The position numbers and the translations under genes were made by a program. A stretch of DNA of 64,000 bases from Astropecten irregularis (Eukaryota; Echinodermata; Asteroidea; Paxillosida; Astropectinidae). The DNA lies in contig OZ020261.1 in NCBI GenBank assembly GCA_963971285.1, positions 4,777,983 to 4,841,982 on the forward strand, in the 5' to 3' direction. Positions 39,171 through 51,400 of the stretch are shown here, one piece after another (within the stretch, counting starts at the first letter, position 1; every line of letters starts with the position of its first letter). The notes beneath the pieces were generated by a model, which saw only the letters and a program-made list of their open reading frames with translations, did no database searches and had not been told where the DNA came from.

Positions 39171-39347
39171 AGTTATCTTTCATGAATTGTTCACATTCAT
39201 ATGTATGTCTTTCAATTCGATTCAAATTTAAATACGTTTTCTTATGTTCCCATAGACGCAGTCATTCATCAACCAAACAAATCGGAACGGATCCATATTT
39301 CAAAAGCTTAAGCGATTTACACTTAATTTAATTAACAGTAATTTAGT

Positions 39348-39454
39348 TTACAGTAATCGAGACAATAAAGAAACTGCTGTGGTGATGATGATGAGAAATG
39401 GTCCACATGAGTGATGCATGGACGAACCGTCATTCTTCCACTGTTTCGCAGATC
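39348..39454 (-). CDS. Ig/FN3 gene last exon: GPI-attachment signal and stop
   Basis: 107 bp from phase 1 to the TAA at 39350-39348. It encodes SAKQWKNDGSSMHHSCG and then PFLIIITTAVSLLSRLL. A small-residue candidate attachment site (DGSS) is followed by a spacer and a terminal hydrophobic run with no charged cytoplasmic tail except one Arg. Acceptor TTCCCTAATGCAG. Confidence 0.8.
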
Positions 39455-42400
39455 CTGCATTAGGGAAATTAAAGAAAGATAATGAAGTCATGAAGTAGGT
39501 TGTCCGATCATAGACCGTGTCTTTGCAATTCAGCACCCCAGTTGCTAGTGAAGGAAGATTAGCCTCCCAAATTATTTGCAATCCTGACTTACCCTTTGAT
39601 GCTGTGGTTTCCCGCGGTTTTAATGTGGTAGGGTCCCATGTATTCACTGCAACAGAATATCAAAATTAACATTAAAAATCGCACCCTGTCATTCAGATTG
39701 CTCGTATGTAAAATATTATTATTTCAAACTAAATAATTTCAGTTTTGTATTTACTATTGTTTTTATAATTACAAATGGAGACAAGTTAGCGTCTAAGAGT
39801 GGACATTAGGGAGACATCGGGACCTAGGGAGACATTCCGATTTCTCCCCGAATTATCAGCTACCTTTTTTACTGTCCATATTTCAATAGAAAACAGAGAA
39901 TGCGCTCAATATGAACACAATGTCAATGGGAGAGTGTTGAGAACCGTTCTTCAAGTCAACAGCGCACGCGCACGCAATTGTGAGCATGCGCGCGTTGTTT
40001 TGCGCCTGCGCTGTTGTGCGTGCGCAGAAGACTGGTTCTCAAAAGTCTCTTATCCCAAGTTCATTGGTTTGATTGGTTTGGTTTGAATGTTTAGAAATAG
40101 CTAGGTAATTAAAGTTTGTGCACGACCATATGGGAATGTCTCCATAAGGTCCAATCCTCAGTAATTTTTGTTATTACCATTATTTTTTGGAAATTATTAT
40201 CGTTACTGTTGGCTTGTTCAATTCACAATTGGTTTCGGTAAGATTCGGACTTAGGATCCCTTTTTTTGTCCCTATAGAGGGCGCAATTCAAGAATTTACG
40301 CCGAACCTATTAATCCTTGGATTGTTTTAGAACGTGCAAGACAGAATGAACTGAATACAGATAAACACATGAAAAAAAAAATTAAATACGGAGAAAGCAA
40401 GCGACCAAATGAGGAAATATGAAACAACAAACGACAGACACATGGAATTATTATCAACAAAAAATTGAATCAACAATGATGTTAGAGCCCGCCCTCTAGC
40501 GTTTAATAGGACGGACTTTAAACAATGACATGCTTCGGTGCGACGAAAAAGTGCACAAATCATATTTACTTTCAACCAGACTTACAGATAAAGGATCTAC
40601 ATATTCTGAGACAAAATGTAAACGGGTCACACCACAAACAAAAATGCTAAATAAAAACTAAAATAAAAACGACACACTCAAATCTGACAGCCTTTTTTTG
40701 TAGCCAGTGCATCTCACTATTTGTTTTCTTCTTTAAATGAACTTAAAGTAAACAATGTATTGAAAAGGGATATTTTAATTTGATTGTCCTTTATTACATT
40801 AAATTTATGTATTTATTTACTCTTGGTCTTGCTCATTTTATTTATTTTATGGAGAGGCGTGGTTACATATTAAATACAATGAGGTTGTTTCCTTTGCATA
40901 AGCCTGAGCTGATAACAAATAATGCCAAGAACAGCGCCATCTAGCGCCACATAATTGCGTTTGGCACTAGTGCAACATCACTAAGCAATTTCGGATACAT
41001 GGGTGTATCAGATTATCTTTTGGAGACCAAGTAATGTAATGTTAGGTTTGCTTTCCATGTAGAACATGGCCATAAGCTTTGCTTTTATTCGTTATGTATG
41101 CTACCATTGATGGCGCCGGCCATGGAACCTTTGATGTACAAAATGGCTGCCAGACTGAGTGGTATACAATTACCTTGTGCAGTGCTTGAAGCTTTCTCTG
41201 TAAAGTGTGCGAACATGAAACAGTGTGCAGTGAACATAAAAACGCAACAGGAAAATACATGTAATATGAAGAATATGTAAAGCAACTTCAAGTAACAGCA
41301 GTCCGCCGACTGAGGGCGCCCGCATAAAACTATGAAATAGCTTCATATGACAGGGAAAAATTCAGCGTTTTAATATTGAAATGACATCAGTTATGTCGTT
41401 AGTGACACTGCTAATAAATTACAATGCCCAGGGACCGACCCAAAAGAAAAACGCAAATAACGTTATGCTTGTTTTGGATAACACAATAGTGACGTCATCT
41501 GAGGGCGTTTGGAGTTTAAATATATGAACACCGGTAAAAAGAAGACACCCATTGTATTAAAAAAAAAGCTTGTATCGAAATGGTTGGGCCGGAATCTCTT
41601 TTGTCCAAAGTTATTGACAGTGAACTTGTTTTGTATCCAACATTCGAAGATTATAGAATTGAATGTGATAACGGTTATATCGGATTAGACAAACTGTTGC
41701 ACATAGTAAGTTCTATCCAATTGTTTGCTTCTCGGGTTATCCATGCGGGCAATTCCACGGTAACATAGGTTACCTGTTAAGTAACTTTTACCTATTCCTT
41801 GATCATTCATTCTTGAAAGACTCCAAATTGAAAATGTTTTAATGCATACCACCGAAGGTTCATTGAAATGCATGCACATATGAAAATGTTACCAAAATGT
41901 CCCCAAACCGTGGAAATGCCAATACTATGATTACAGTAAACTCTGACAGGATGGCCACATGTATGAAGTGCCAAATATTCAAAGTAGGTGTAGATATAAT
42001 TATACCAATTTTATTGCCAAACGTCGTTTGTATATAAGCAGACAAAGCTTGATTTCTGACTAAATCAAAAAAGTATCAAATCTCACCCAGGGCTGTGTAA
42101 AATGTAAATGTTGTATTGTCGCCGTTGCCGTACTGGTTGTAACCTTTCAGAGTGGCTTCATAGGTCACATTAGCCCTGAGGTCACGCAGCACATAGGTCT
42201 GTCGAACCAGTCCCTTGTCGTGTGGTATGTCCACCTCCAAAGGTGCATCACGGTTTTGGGAGTAGACCATCTCAACTCCGCCCATCTCGTTCTCCTGAAA
42301 CGCAAATCATATCTTGGCATCGTTGGACAATGGGAGACTTTTGAGAACCGGTCTTCAAGTCAACAGCGCACGCGCACGCAATTGTGAGCATGCGCGCGTT

Positions 42401-45400
42401 CTTCTGCGCCTGCGCTTTAGTGCGTGCGCGTGCGCTGTTGACTTGAAGACCGGTTCTCAAAAGTCTCCCAATATCCTGGAGGTCACCTCCATGTCATGGT
42501 GTTGTTGTTTTTTGTAAATGAGGGGATATTTTGACTACATTCAGATAAAATTAGGTCTACATTGTGTCGTTGCAAAGTTTCGATTTGTTTTAGTACCTGC
42601 ATTAGTTAGGACTAACAACTTTGCATTGTGGAAGTACCAAATATGTTTGCGGTAACACCATGTACTTACAAGTTCGTCCTTAAGATGAACAAAACACTTG
42701 GTTCGGATCGTGGAGTGTTTTAAAATCGTTTTCCCTCACCACACACTTACCGCAAACTAACCTTATTTCAGTACTTCGTTCATGTTTATATGTGGAGGAT
42801 GCACATTTCGAACATAATTGATTGAACAGGTAGGTATGGTACTGTTTAGTCTTAGATAAACCGTTTCGTAGGGTATGCACATGCAGGGTGCAAAAGTGCT
42901 CTCTTGAAGATGGCAAATGAACCCAAACACCCTGCTATCATTTACACTGTCATGTGACCTTCCAACTGTATAACTCGATCATTTGAGTACCGTTTCAAAA
43001 TCTGAAAACATAAACAAATTATAACCAGAAAGACGCTGAATGATGTCTTGTCGCCTAAAATGAAATCACTTACTTTATAATGAAAACTATTAAGTGGTTC
43101 AATAAGTTATTATCTAGTAAACTAATTCATTAACTGGTTACCTAAGTTATAACTTAGTACATAACTAACTCGTTGACTGGTTGACTTACTTATTAACTAA
43201 CTTGTTCACTGGCTCACAACTAGTCAACTGGTCTTACCTGGAACCACCAGCCATAGTAGGACAATATGTAGCCGTCAACGGGAGTATAGCCACCTGTACC
43301 CTGTTGCCTGCTGTTGCCCATTATCCACAGTAGTTTGTACGAGTGACGCCGGATACCAACCGGATCACTCACGACTTTCGGCGCACGAAGTCGTCCTACC
43401 AACATAAAGGGGAAGAAGAGAATGGTAGTAGTAAGATTCATTGGGACATAAGAGGAGTTCGGGCTGATATTTGCAATCACAAAGAATATCCGTTGTCTTA
43501 AAATTGGGAAAGGCTTTTCAACAACGAATTGCGAAGAACATTTCGTTAATGTTGTACTGTAATCAAAACTCATATGAAGTTAAATACATCTGTATTGTTG
43601 TAAAACACAACCTGTATCATTGTTTGCGATAAAAAATATTGTATATAGAAATAGGAGGTATTCTAGACCCATAACACCTTGCTTACGTCACATGCAGAAC
43701 GCCACGCAGCATACCGTGTTGTGAGCATATACTAGTTGTGTAGATGACGTCATTCGCTATTGTTGCGTGGATCGGTTCAAAGGGGGACTGGTTTTGTAAC
43801 TTTTTCTGACTTTTTGGTCAAAATGAAGCACTTACATAGAAATATGAATGATGTATTAAGCAATAGTTTTTGAGCACTTTCACCAATTTTTCTTAATTTC
43901 ATTACAGTAAACCTTTAATGAATTTCAGCCTTGGATCATTCGGCAACCAGTCAGTATAATACCTTATACAAATCTACACATTTTGTTTTCAGTTCGCCGA
44001 TGGAAACATAATTTGTTAAAGTTACTTTTACGTCGCCATCTTCATTTTGAAATGTCGAAATTCGCCTCCCTATCATTCGTTCTTCGTTTGTCTGTTTGTT
44101 TGTCTGCTATTCTGCTATTTTTGCTTGCAATCCCAGGTAAAATATAAAATAACAAGTGTACTTTTAAAATACGCAACCTTAGGATAAATCATATATCGAG
44201 ATACGAAGTATAACCCATAAAGTCTTACGTAGGGCTGTAATGCATCATAAGTCATACGATTGATAGTAAGTTACGATGATGAAAGATTTGAGGCTTTGCA
44301 TGGTGACAATTGGTATGTGGATCGGTTAGCGGAAACACCATGTAAGAATCACACTTCTATGTCGTTCGCAGTTCTCGTTACAATGACTTTAGTAACATCT
44401 ATACCCATGTAATATTACAGATGGAAGCACTCACCACTAACTTCAATCGTGTCTTCAGTGGTTCCTAATAAGTTGCTGGCTTGACATTTGTACACACCAT
44501 AGTGAGATTCAGGCTTCAAGCCAACGATGACGTAACTGCAGAGTACAATAATAGAATGAAAAACAAAGGACTTAGTCCATTACTCCTTTAATGAACATTT
44601 TGAAATTATCAAATGGAATCAATATGTAAAATCACGGGCCCATGTTATATGGATCATTGTCAGGGAATTTCATCAGCGAGGCAAGCAATGATCCTGATTC
44701 TGTAATAAACATTTGAGTACATGCTATATACAGAATAGTGAGAAAGATCTATCTTACAAATGACAGTAACTACAGATAATGGTGACATGTTCTTTTACTG
44801 GGTAAACTCTGATTTGACTTTGTTATCATTATTTTGTACTTTGAGGCACAAGTTGGATTGACTGGAACTTAACATTGATCAAACTCGTATTCATTTTATT
44901 GAAAAATGAACCAAGAAAAATTGACTGGAGCCGGATTCGAACCGGCGACCTCCTGAATAACGTACACGCGCTGTACCAACTGAGCATCCAGTACGGTATG
45001 CCTGTACGGTATTCAGGAGGTCGCCGGTTCGAATCCCGCTTAAGTCAAATTTTTCTTTGTACACTTTTCAATGACTTTAAATTCAGTCGGTTTCCCTTTT
45101 GGTTATTTTATGATCGTTTTCATTTTTACTAGTGTTATACTGCCATCCTGTATTTTGTTTTAGGGTTATACAAATAAGGGGAAACAACTTAAATAATTAC
45201 ACGTTGACTTGTCTAGGGATATCAGGAATGTACAGGTGTATGTGTACTCAGTTCGCCCGAATACGAGAATACGGTAATTAAGTGAGTTGGTGTTATATAT
45301 AATATATATAATGTTATATGATTAATAGGTTAGCGATACATCAAGGGTTATGGAAAGCGCTAAAACCATGCACGCAGATTATCAAAAATTAAAATGAACA

Positions 45401-48400
45401 AAAAAACACTGAACAAAAAGTTACCACAGGGATCACGAGCACAAACGCAACACAAATGATGATGTCATACTGCGTTTGTTGAAAAGATTACGTGAATTTA
45501 GCAGCAAGAATCTACAATTTACTTGCATATTCTTCACGCTAGAGGGCGCCAATCACCAACAAAATAGTTGGAGCCTTTTATTATTTGTTATTGTCTTTAT
45601 CTCCTAATAATAAATAAATACAAAAAACCAAAAACAGTTCTCGACATTATTTTCAACTTTTTTTAAATTTTTATTTAAATTCTTTGTTTGTATCCTTCCC
45701 TTTCTCTCTCCTGCTAAATGTGTTTGTAATGATACAAAGTAGTCGTTTTTGTTCGGCTGTTAAGTCATAGCGAGTCTGATCCAAGTGAATTTAAGGCCGT
45801 GTCCAAAACGGGCTTCCGGAGTACGGCTAGGTATATTATCTTGGTGTCTCCGAGACACCTCTAGTCAACAGATTCGGAATGCAGCCACAATCAAGTTCTT
45901 TATGTAAAATTCATATGGATGATTTTGTTTGGAAAGAAGAAGCGAAATCATGGTGAATGTGATACAATTGCCACATGATGGTAAGGTAAGTATGGAAGAG
46001 ACAGGGATGGGCAGGGTGGGGCAGGGAGTGAGGTATTAAAGTCAGTGCCCATTAGTCTTGCAAAATGACGAGGGTGTCTGCTGCCACCACGCGTCTGAGA
46101 CGAGCCATGTTAGAGGCCTAGTAGAAATGTGTTAAAGGATCAGGTGCTAGATCACATAGGTACGAGGGAGGTGAGGTGGAACTAGAGGAGACGGGAATGG
46201 AAAGCAGGTGCTAAGCATGTGAGTCGGTGCAGACAGCCACAATTTGGCGAAACTGAATCAAAACTTGCCTAGTTTTGTTCCCGCAATCAACTACCATTGA
46301 CTCCCTGTGAGTTAGTATATCAGGAGAGAAAGGAAAGTTGTTAATTCAAAGCCAGGAAAATTTCAAGTACGGACTGAATAGCTAGCTGTTCCAGAAGGTT
46401 GCACACGAACACTCGAACTGTCATGTTTTCATTGTGCAACCACCTCTACGAATATGTTTTCAAGACGTTAAGACAGCGAAGATGCACCTATCATGGTTTT
46501 CACTGCACGCGGTACCCTGTCCCATTTTTTCGGACAACTTCATTTTGTGTTAAAAAGCAGTGAAAATGTCATTTTTCTGCTTGTTTCTAAATTAATTTGT
46601 GCTTGAAACACTGGCACACTGGTCCATTCTTTCTCCCAAAACACACCAGAGCCCAGGGCCTTATCAATGGAAAATAAACAGGCTGAAACTTAGGTCAATG
46701 GACTATCTGCCAGGGCCAGCAAGCACCCAGATCAACAATGCATCATAAAATAATTACAAGAAGTGAGTCTTTGAACTGCTCCACTTTTACAAGAAGGTGG
46801 GTTTGTATTATTAGGGGAATGTTAACATTGTGGGAAGCACATGTACAGAAATATTCTGTGTGCAAAGTCTAGCCATTTGTTTTATGCGTAAAGTCTATGC
46901 CATTTCTTTTGTACACAATCCATATGACCTCAGAGGTTGGCCCCACCCAGTCCTTGACTACCTGGGTGATTCCAATATTGAAACCCTTTTTAAAAGTAAC
47001 TTCAGGAATATAAAGGAAATGTCACGAGACGTCAATTGGGTTAAGTGTAGAATTTTCTAGAAGGATCAAGACACGTGATTCTTGGCCCATTTTATGGTGC
47101 AAGATCCCTTGTCGCAAGGGTTACAGGGAAAGACTGTGGAGACTTAGGAGTATCACAACTACGCCAACAAATTAGAGTAGTATTTCTGTTTTGACCATGG
47201 CTCGATGAAAGCTCTTCACCATTTGCATATTTCATTTTCAATATGTTGGCGTTGAAGTATACTGACTGAGCTTTGATTTTCTGTTGAACAGTCCGAGGCC
47301 CATGCAAACCCATTTACAGCCAGACAAATGCAAATCAAATGACAAAATAATCATAACAACATAAGTCAACGACAAGCATATCACAGTAATACAAGAAAAT
47401 TATTGAGATCGAAATGTTTGCACAAGAGAAATGTAATTTGGTTTTCTGTCGATTGAGTCTGTTTTCAACATATCGATTGAAGTTTTTAAGCATTTATTTA
47501 AGAATTTGAGGTCTGTTTATGTTTCTTTCTTTTTCAAAGAAACCGATTTTCGCACTGCTGTTATACATGACCCATAATCCGCTTTATATTCGCTTTATAT
47601 TCGACTCAGGGTCCAATTTCATTCACACTACACAAAATAAATCAACAAATAAATACAAAAGAAGATAAGAGGCAGATATTTTTATGCGATATGTGTGTTT
47701 AGCTTAGTGGCGAGAATACAGTTATCCGAGCACACGGTTATTGAATGGCGCCTTCTTTTGATTAAAACAAGAAACTGCGGTGGTGTTTATCAATCTGAAT
47801 GCACTACAACTCCGGTTCGGTGCATGATTGGCGATTTATTCTTGAAAGGAACTCGAACTTAGAAAAATATTCGGCATGGACAATATCTCCCGGATTTCCC
47901 ACACGTCTTTTGGTAATGATTAGCTTTCCAACTTCCCAGATTTTAAATAAAAGATGATTGGCGGTGTACAAAATAATATAGACCTTTCTTTTGCAACCTC
48001 ACAGACCGAGTTTTTGCCAACCAGCATGGCGGAAACTATGGTGAGCCATCAAAGCCAGGCATAAACAAAATACCACATATTTTACACAATTTGTACAAAA
48101 CAGTTCATAAACATTAAAATATATTGCTGAATGTAATTTAAACAACATAAGCAATGATGGTATGTATTTTGTACAGCTATGGAAAGTTTTCAAAAATGTT
48201 GAATGTGATCACGCCGTCTTTCGAGAAGATAAAATGATTTGCAACATTTGGCCGCCCATACCAACCAGCAGTCAATGTTTGTTAACAAAAGAAAGGTCTA
48301 TACTGACACCACCGCAGTTTCTTTTTTTTAATCAAAAGAGGGCGCCATTCAAGACCGTGTGCTCGAATTACTGTATAAAGACAGTGGTAATGGATAAACT

Positions 48401-51400
48401 TAAGTCCTCAACACCAAACTACAATAACCACTGGCAAAACTAGTACGAATGCCCACTGATGTATCTGTATTCATTTTCAGTTTCAGATGATATCGAAAAG
48501 ATAAGCATGTATGAGATCTCTTTGATTCCCACCTTTCTTTCTAGAAGCAGATAAAACAAGTGGATGTTACAATTTGTTTGAAGTACATATTTCAGAAAGA
48601 AAACAGATAAATCAAAGAAAGAAATAAAACATCACGAGAAAAGACCTGGTTCGTTGCTGGTATTATGGCGCCAATTTACATACAGGGTCTGTGACCTTTT
48701 TGAGATGGTGTTCAGCTTTGTGGTGTCATCTTTGATCCACGTGTACGTTGCAGGCGGTGTGGACTTCACGTTGCACTTGAGCTGATAGTAGTCATCTTTA
48801 ACTAGCCTGATGTCCGTTTCTTCAGCAGCAATTACAGGCTTGTCTAGGAGGAAAGAAAGATTTTGTCAAAAAAAATGCATTTACAAATCATTCGTTACCA
48901 CAAAAAGCAATCCAACGCAATCCAGTCGTTCTACTCCAGTGCATCCTTGTAGCTTACATTCCTGCATCATTGAAGTCGGGCAACCAGTCACTCTCCTAAG
49001 GACGAACAGATTACACTGTTCGAAACGTCGAGATAGAGCCAACGGTTCTTCTAAGAACCACACACTCTCATAAAATGTATAACATGGCGTCACCGCAAAC
49101 CTACCTTCTTTTAGTACTTCACCCATGCATATTTTCAAGTCTTATTTACAAAGAGACCAGCAGAGGTGAAGGGGAAATACGAAAGAGCCGTTACGCTATC
49201 AAACTGAGTCTCAGAATAACTTACACTGTACTATGATTTCGATCCACTGTTCCTTGGCCGTTGCAAGGTAGCCGTTGTCAGCTGTACACATGAAGAACCC
49301 GCCCTGATCACGCCCAATATTTGGGATGCTTAACGTTGTACCGACTGACACCACTTTATCAGCGGGCATGCGACTCCATTGAACCCTGGGGAGAAGGTTA
49401 AAGGAAAGAGTAGATTCATGGGGCCTTTACGAAACAGAGGCTCAGGCTCCGGCTCCATTTCGTGAATCCATTCTAAAATAACGGGTATCAAAAAAGAGGC
49501 TTTTGGCTCCGGTTCTGAGGTAGATTCCCTGGTTTGAAAAAGAAAGCAGACCTTTAGCTTCAATGGAAAACCAGGACCTATATTTTGAGCATATCGGCGC
49601 TAGAGCTGGAGCCGGAGCACTGGTGTCGATTTCTTTTCATGATTGGGGGGATGATTGTTGATTTGTTGTCCTATGCGCGGGAACGAAGCGACCAAGCGGG
49701 GGGAGGCTGTGGGAGGTGGGATACCCCCCTCCCAAACCAGGGACTTTTTTATAAAAACAGAGTCGAAAAGTCGCATTTTAAAGCATTTAAAAACGATATT
49801 TAGAAGAATTAAACAGTATAAATTTGCTGCGAAGACTAAAAAAAAAACAAGGATCATGTAATTTTTCTATACAATAAACTTGAATGATATTCAACCTCGA
49901 AATATTGGGGGGGGGGGGGATGATAATACACGCCACCCCCACCTCAAATATTGGGGGGATATATCCCCCCATCCCCCCGGGATCGACACCCATGAGCCGG
50001 AGACTGAACCCGACCCTCCGTTTCGTAAAAGCCCATAGAGTCATTTAAGTCGACTTGTCATATTATTTGAACGGGGAAATCAGTAGTATGTGAAACTAAT
50101 AAGCATGTAATTTTTTTTCTTCTGATTTTTCGTCAAAACCATCTTCTTGTTTTTTCAAATAGCTGTATCATGTTTACACAGAACATGTACTGAATAATGC
50201 ATGCGTCAAGTAATCAGTTACCAACCAGGGCGAGTTTCATACAGCTTCTTAAGCACCAAAATTTGCTTAAGCACCAAAAACCTTGGTAAGTAAAATTTGT
50301 TTGCCAGACAAAACTCCTTGTGAATGTTATGCTTAGCAAACAACGGCTGGATGCAAGTCAAAAGCAGTTAACATCTTATGAACATTTGGTTGGTAATCCT
50401 GTTTTGTCTAGGAAGACTTCTCATGCTTAAGCAAACTATTTGCTTAAGCAGCTCTATGAAATTGGCCCCAGGTTATCACTGTTCTTACACTGGATACGGG
50501 GAGCCCTCGACTTCGCAGGAAAGTATGACGTCATCGGATTCGTTGTAGGAGAAGCGGAGGTTGTTGACGGAAGGGATGTCCCCCGCACGTGGAAATATCC
50601 CAATTATGTTCGGTGCAACTAATTGCATGCAGGTAGAGAGAAAAATATTAAACTACGTGAACAAAATACCCCGAACGGATAAATAGCGAGGGTGCATGAT
50701 AAACATATATTCATTGAAGTGTATCCCTCCCGTGTCCTTTGCTTAATCTATACAGACAAAGAGCTTTTAAGCTACTAAAATCAATCTTAAAAGATTGATT
50801 TAGTATTTTATTTTCAATTTATTCTTATATGAAATGTCACGCAGACCTCGAAAAATAATACGTCGCCGAAACAACTGTCCAAAAAATTGCTAAATATTTA
50901 TAGTAAAAGATTTTTTATTCGTATTAATTTTTCACCGTATCATAATCCCAGCAAGCCGTCGCCAATCCAAGAAAAACCATTATCACTACTAAGATACACA
51001 CATTATCCATTATTCATCCTACTACTTAGGGCTATGACTATTAAACGACCTCTCGTGTTAAACTGTGCTACCCGCATATTATTTCTAGGTTATCTATATT
51101 TCATGGACGTTTACACATGTGTAGCCCTGGAGTATATGCCGGCTGTGGCACATGGAAACAAAGCTATCACTTTCACCTCACTATCGCCTTTCATGGGGAC
51201 TTCAGACATAATTATGAAGAAAAACTACGTCATGTACCGACTACGTGTGCTTGTGGTTATTCTCCGCACTGGGATATGTTTTAGAAATTGTATTTAAGAA
51301 ATCAGGGTGCAAGTAACGTGGAATAATACCATTTTAAAAGGTTTAATAGTTTGCGCCTATGATTATTAAAAATGTGATGCTCTGGAAATTATTTTGTTAA

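Larger units (their letters stand above)
31721..39347. other. Interval between the signal exon and the Ig/FN3 gene: repeats, no exon recognised
   Basis: From left to right it holds a retroelement-derived repeat (32440-32715, and an inverse fragment at 33360-33475) and an inverted element with CCCTTTCACA ends (about 32722-32908). It also holds a MITE-B (33671-34020), a CTTTAA-rich element (about 34164-34590), a MITE-B half (34856-35010) and a family C MITE (35175-35420). Further on are a MITE-B (36162-36518), an inverted element (37352-37571), a family A hairpin (38021-38168) and a SINE (39003-39170). Gaps between them show nothing I can identify. Confidence 0.6.

Noticed and set aside
50887-51297. 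136-codon plus-strand open frame in the Ig1-Ig2 intron
   Set aside because: No recognisable domain, AT-driven composition, no splice or promoter context.
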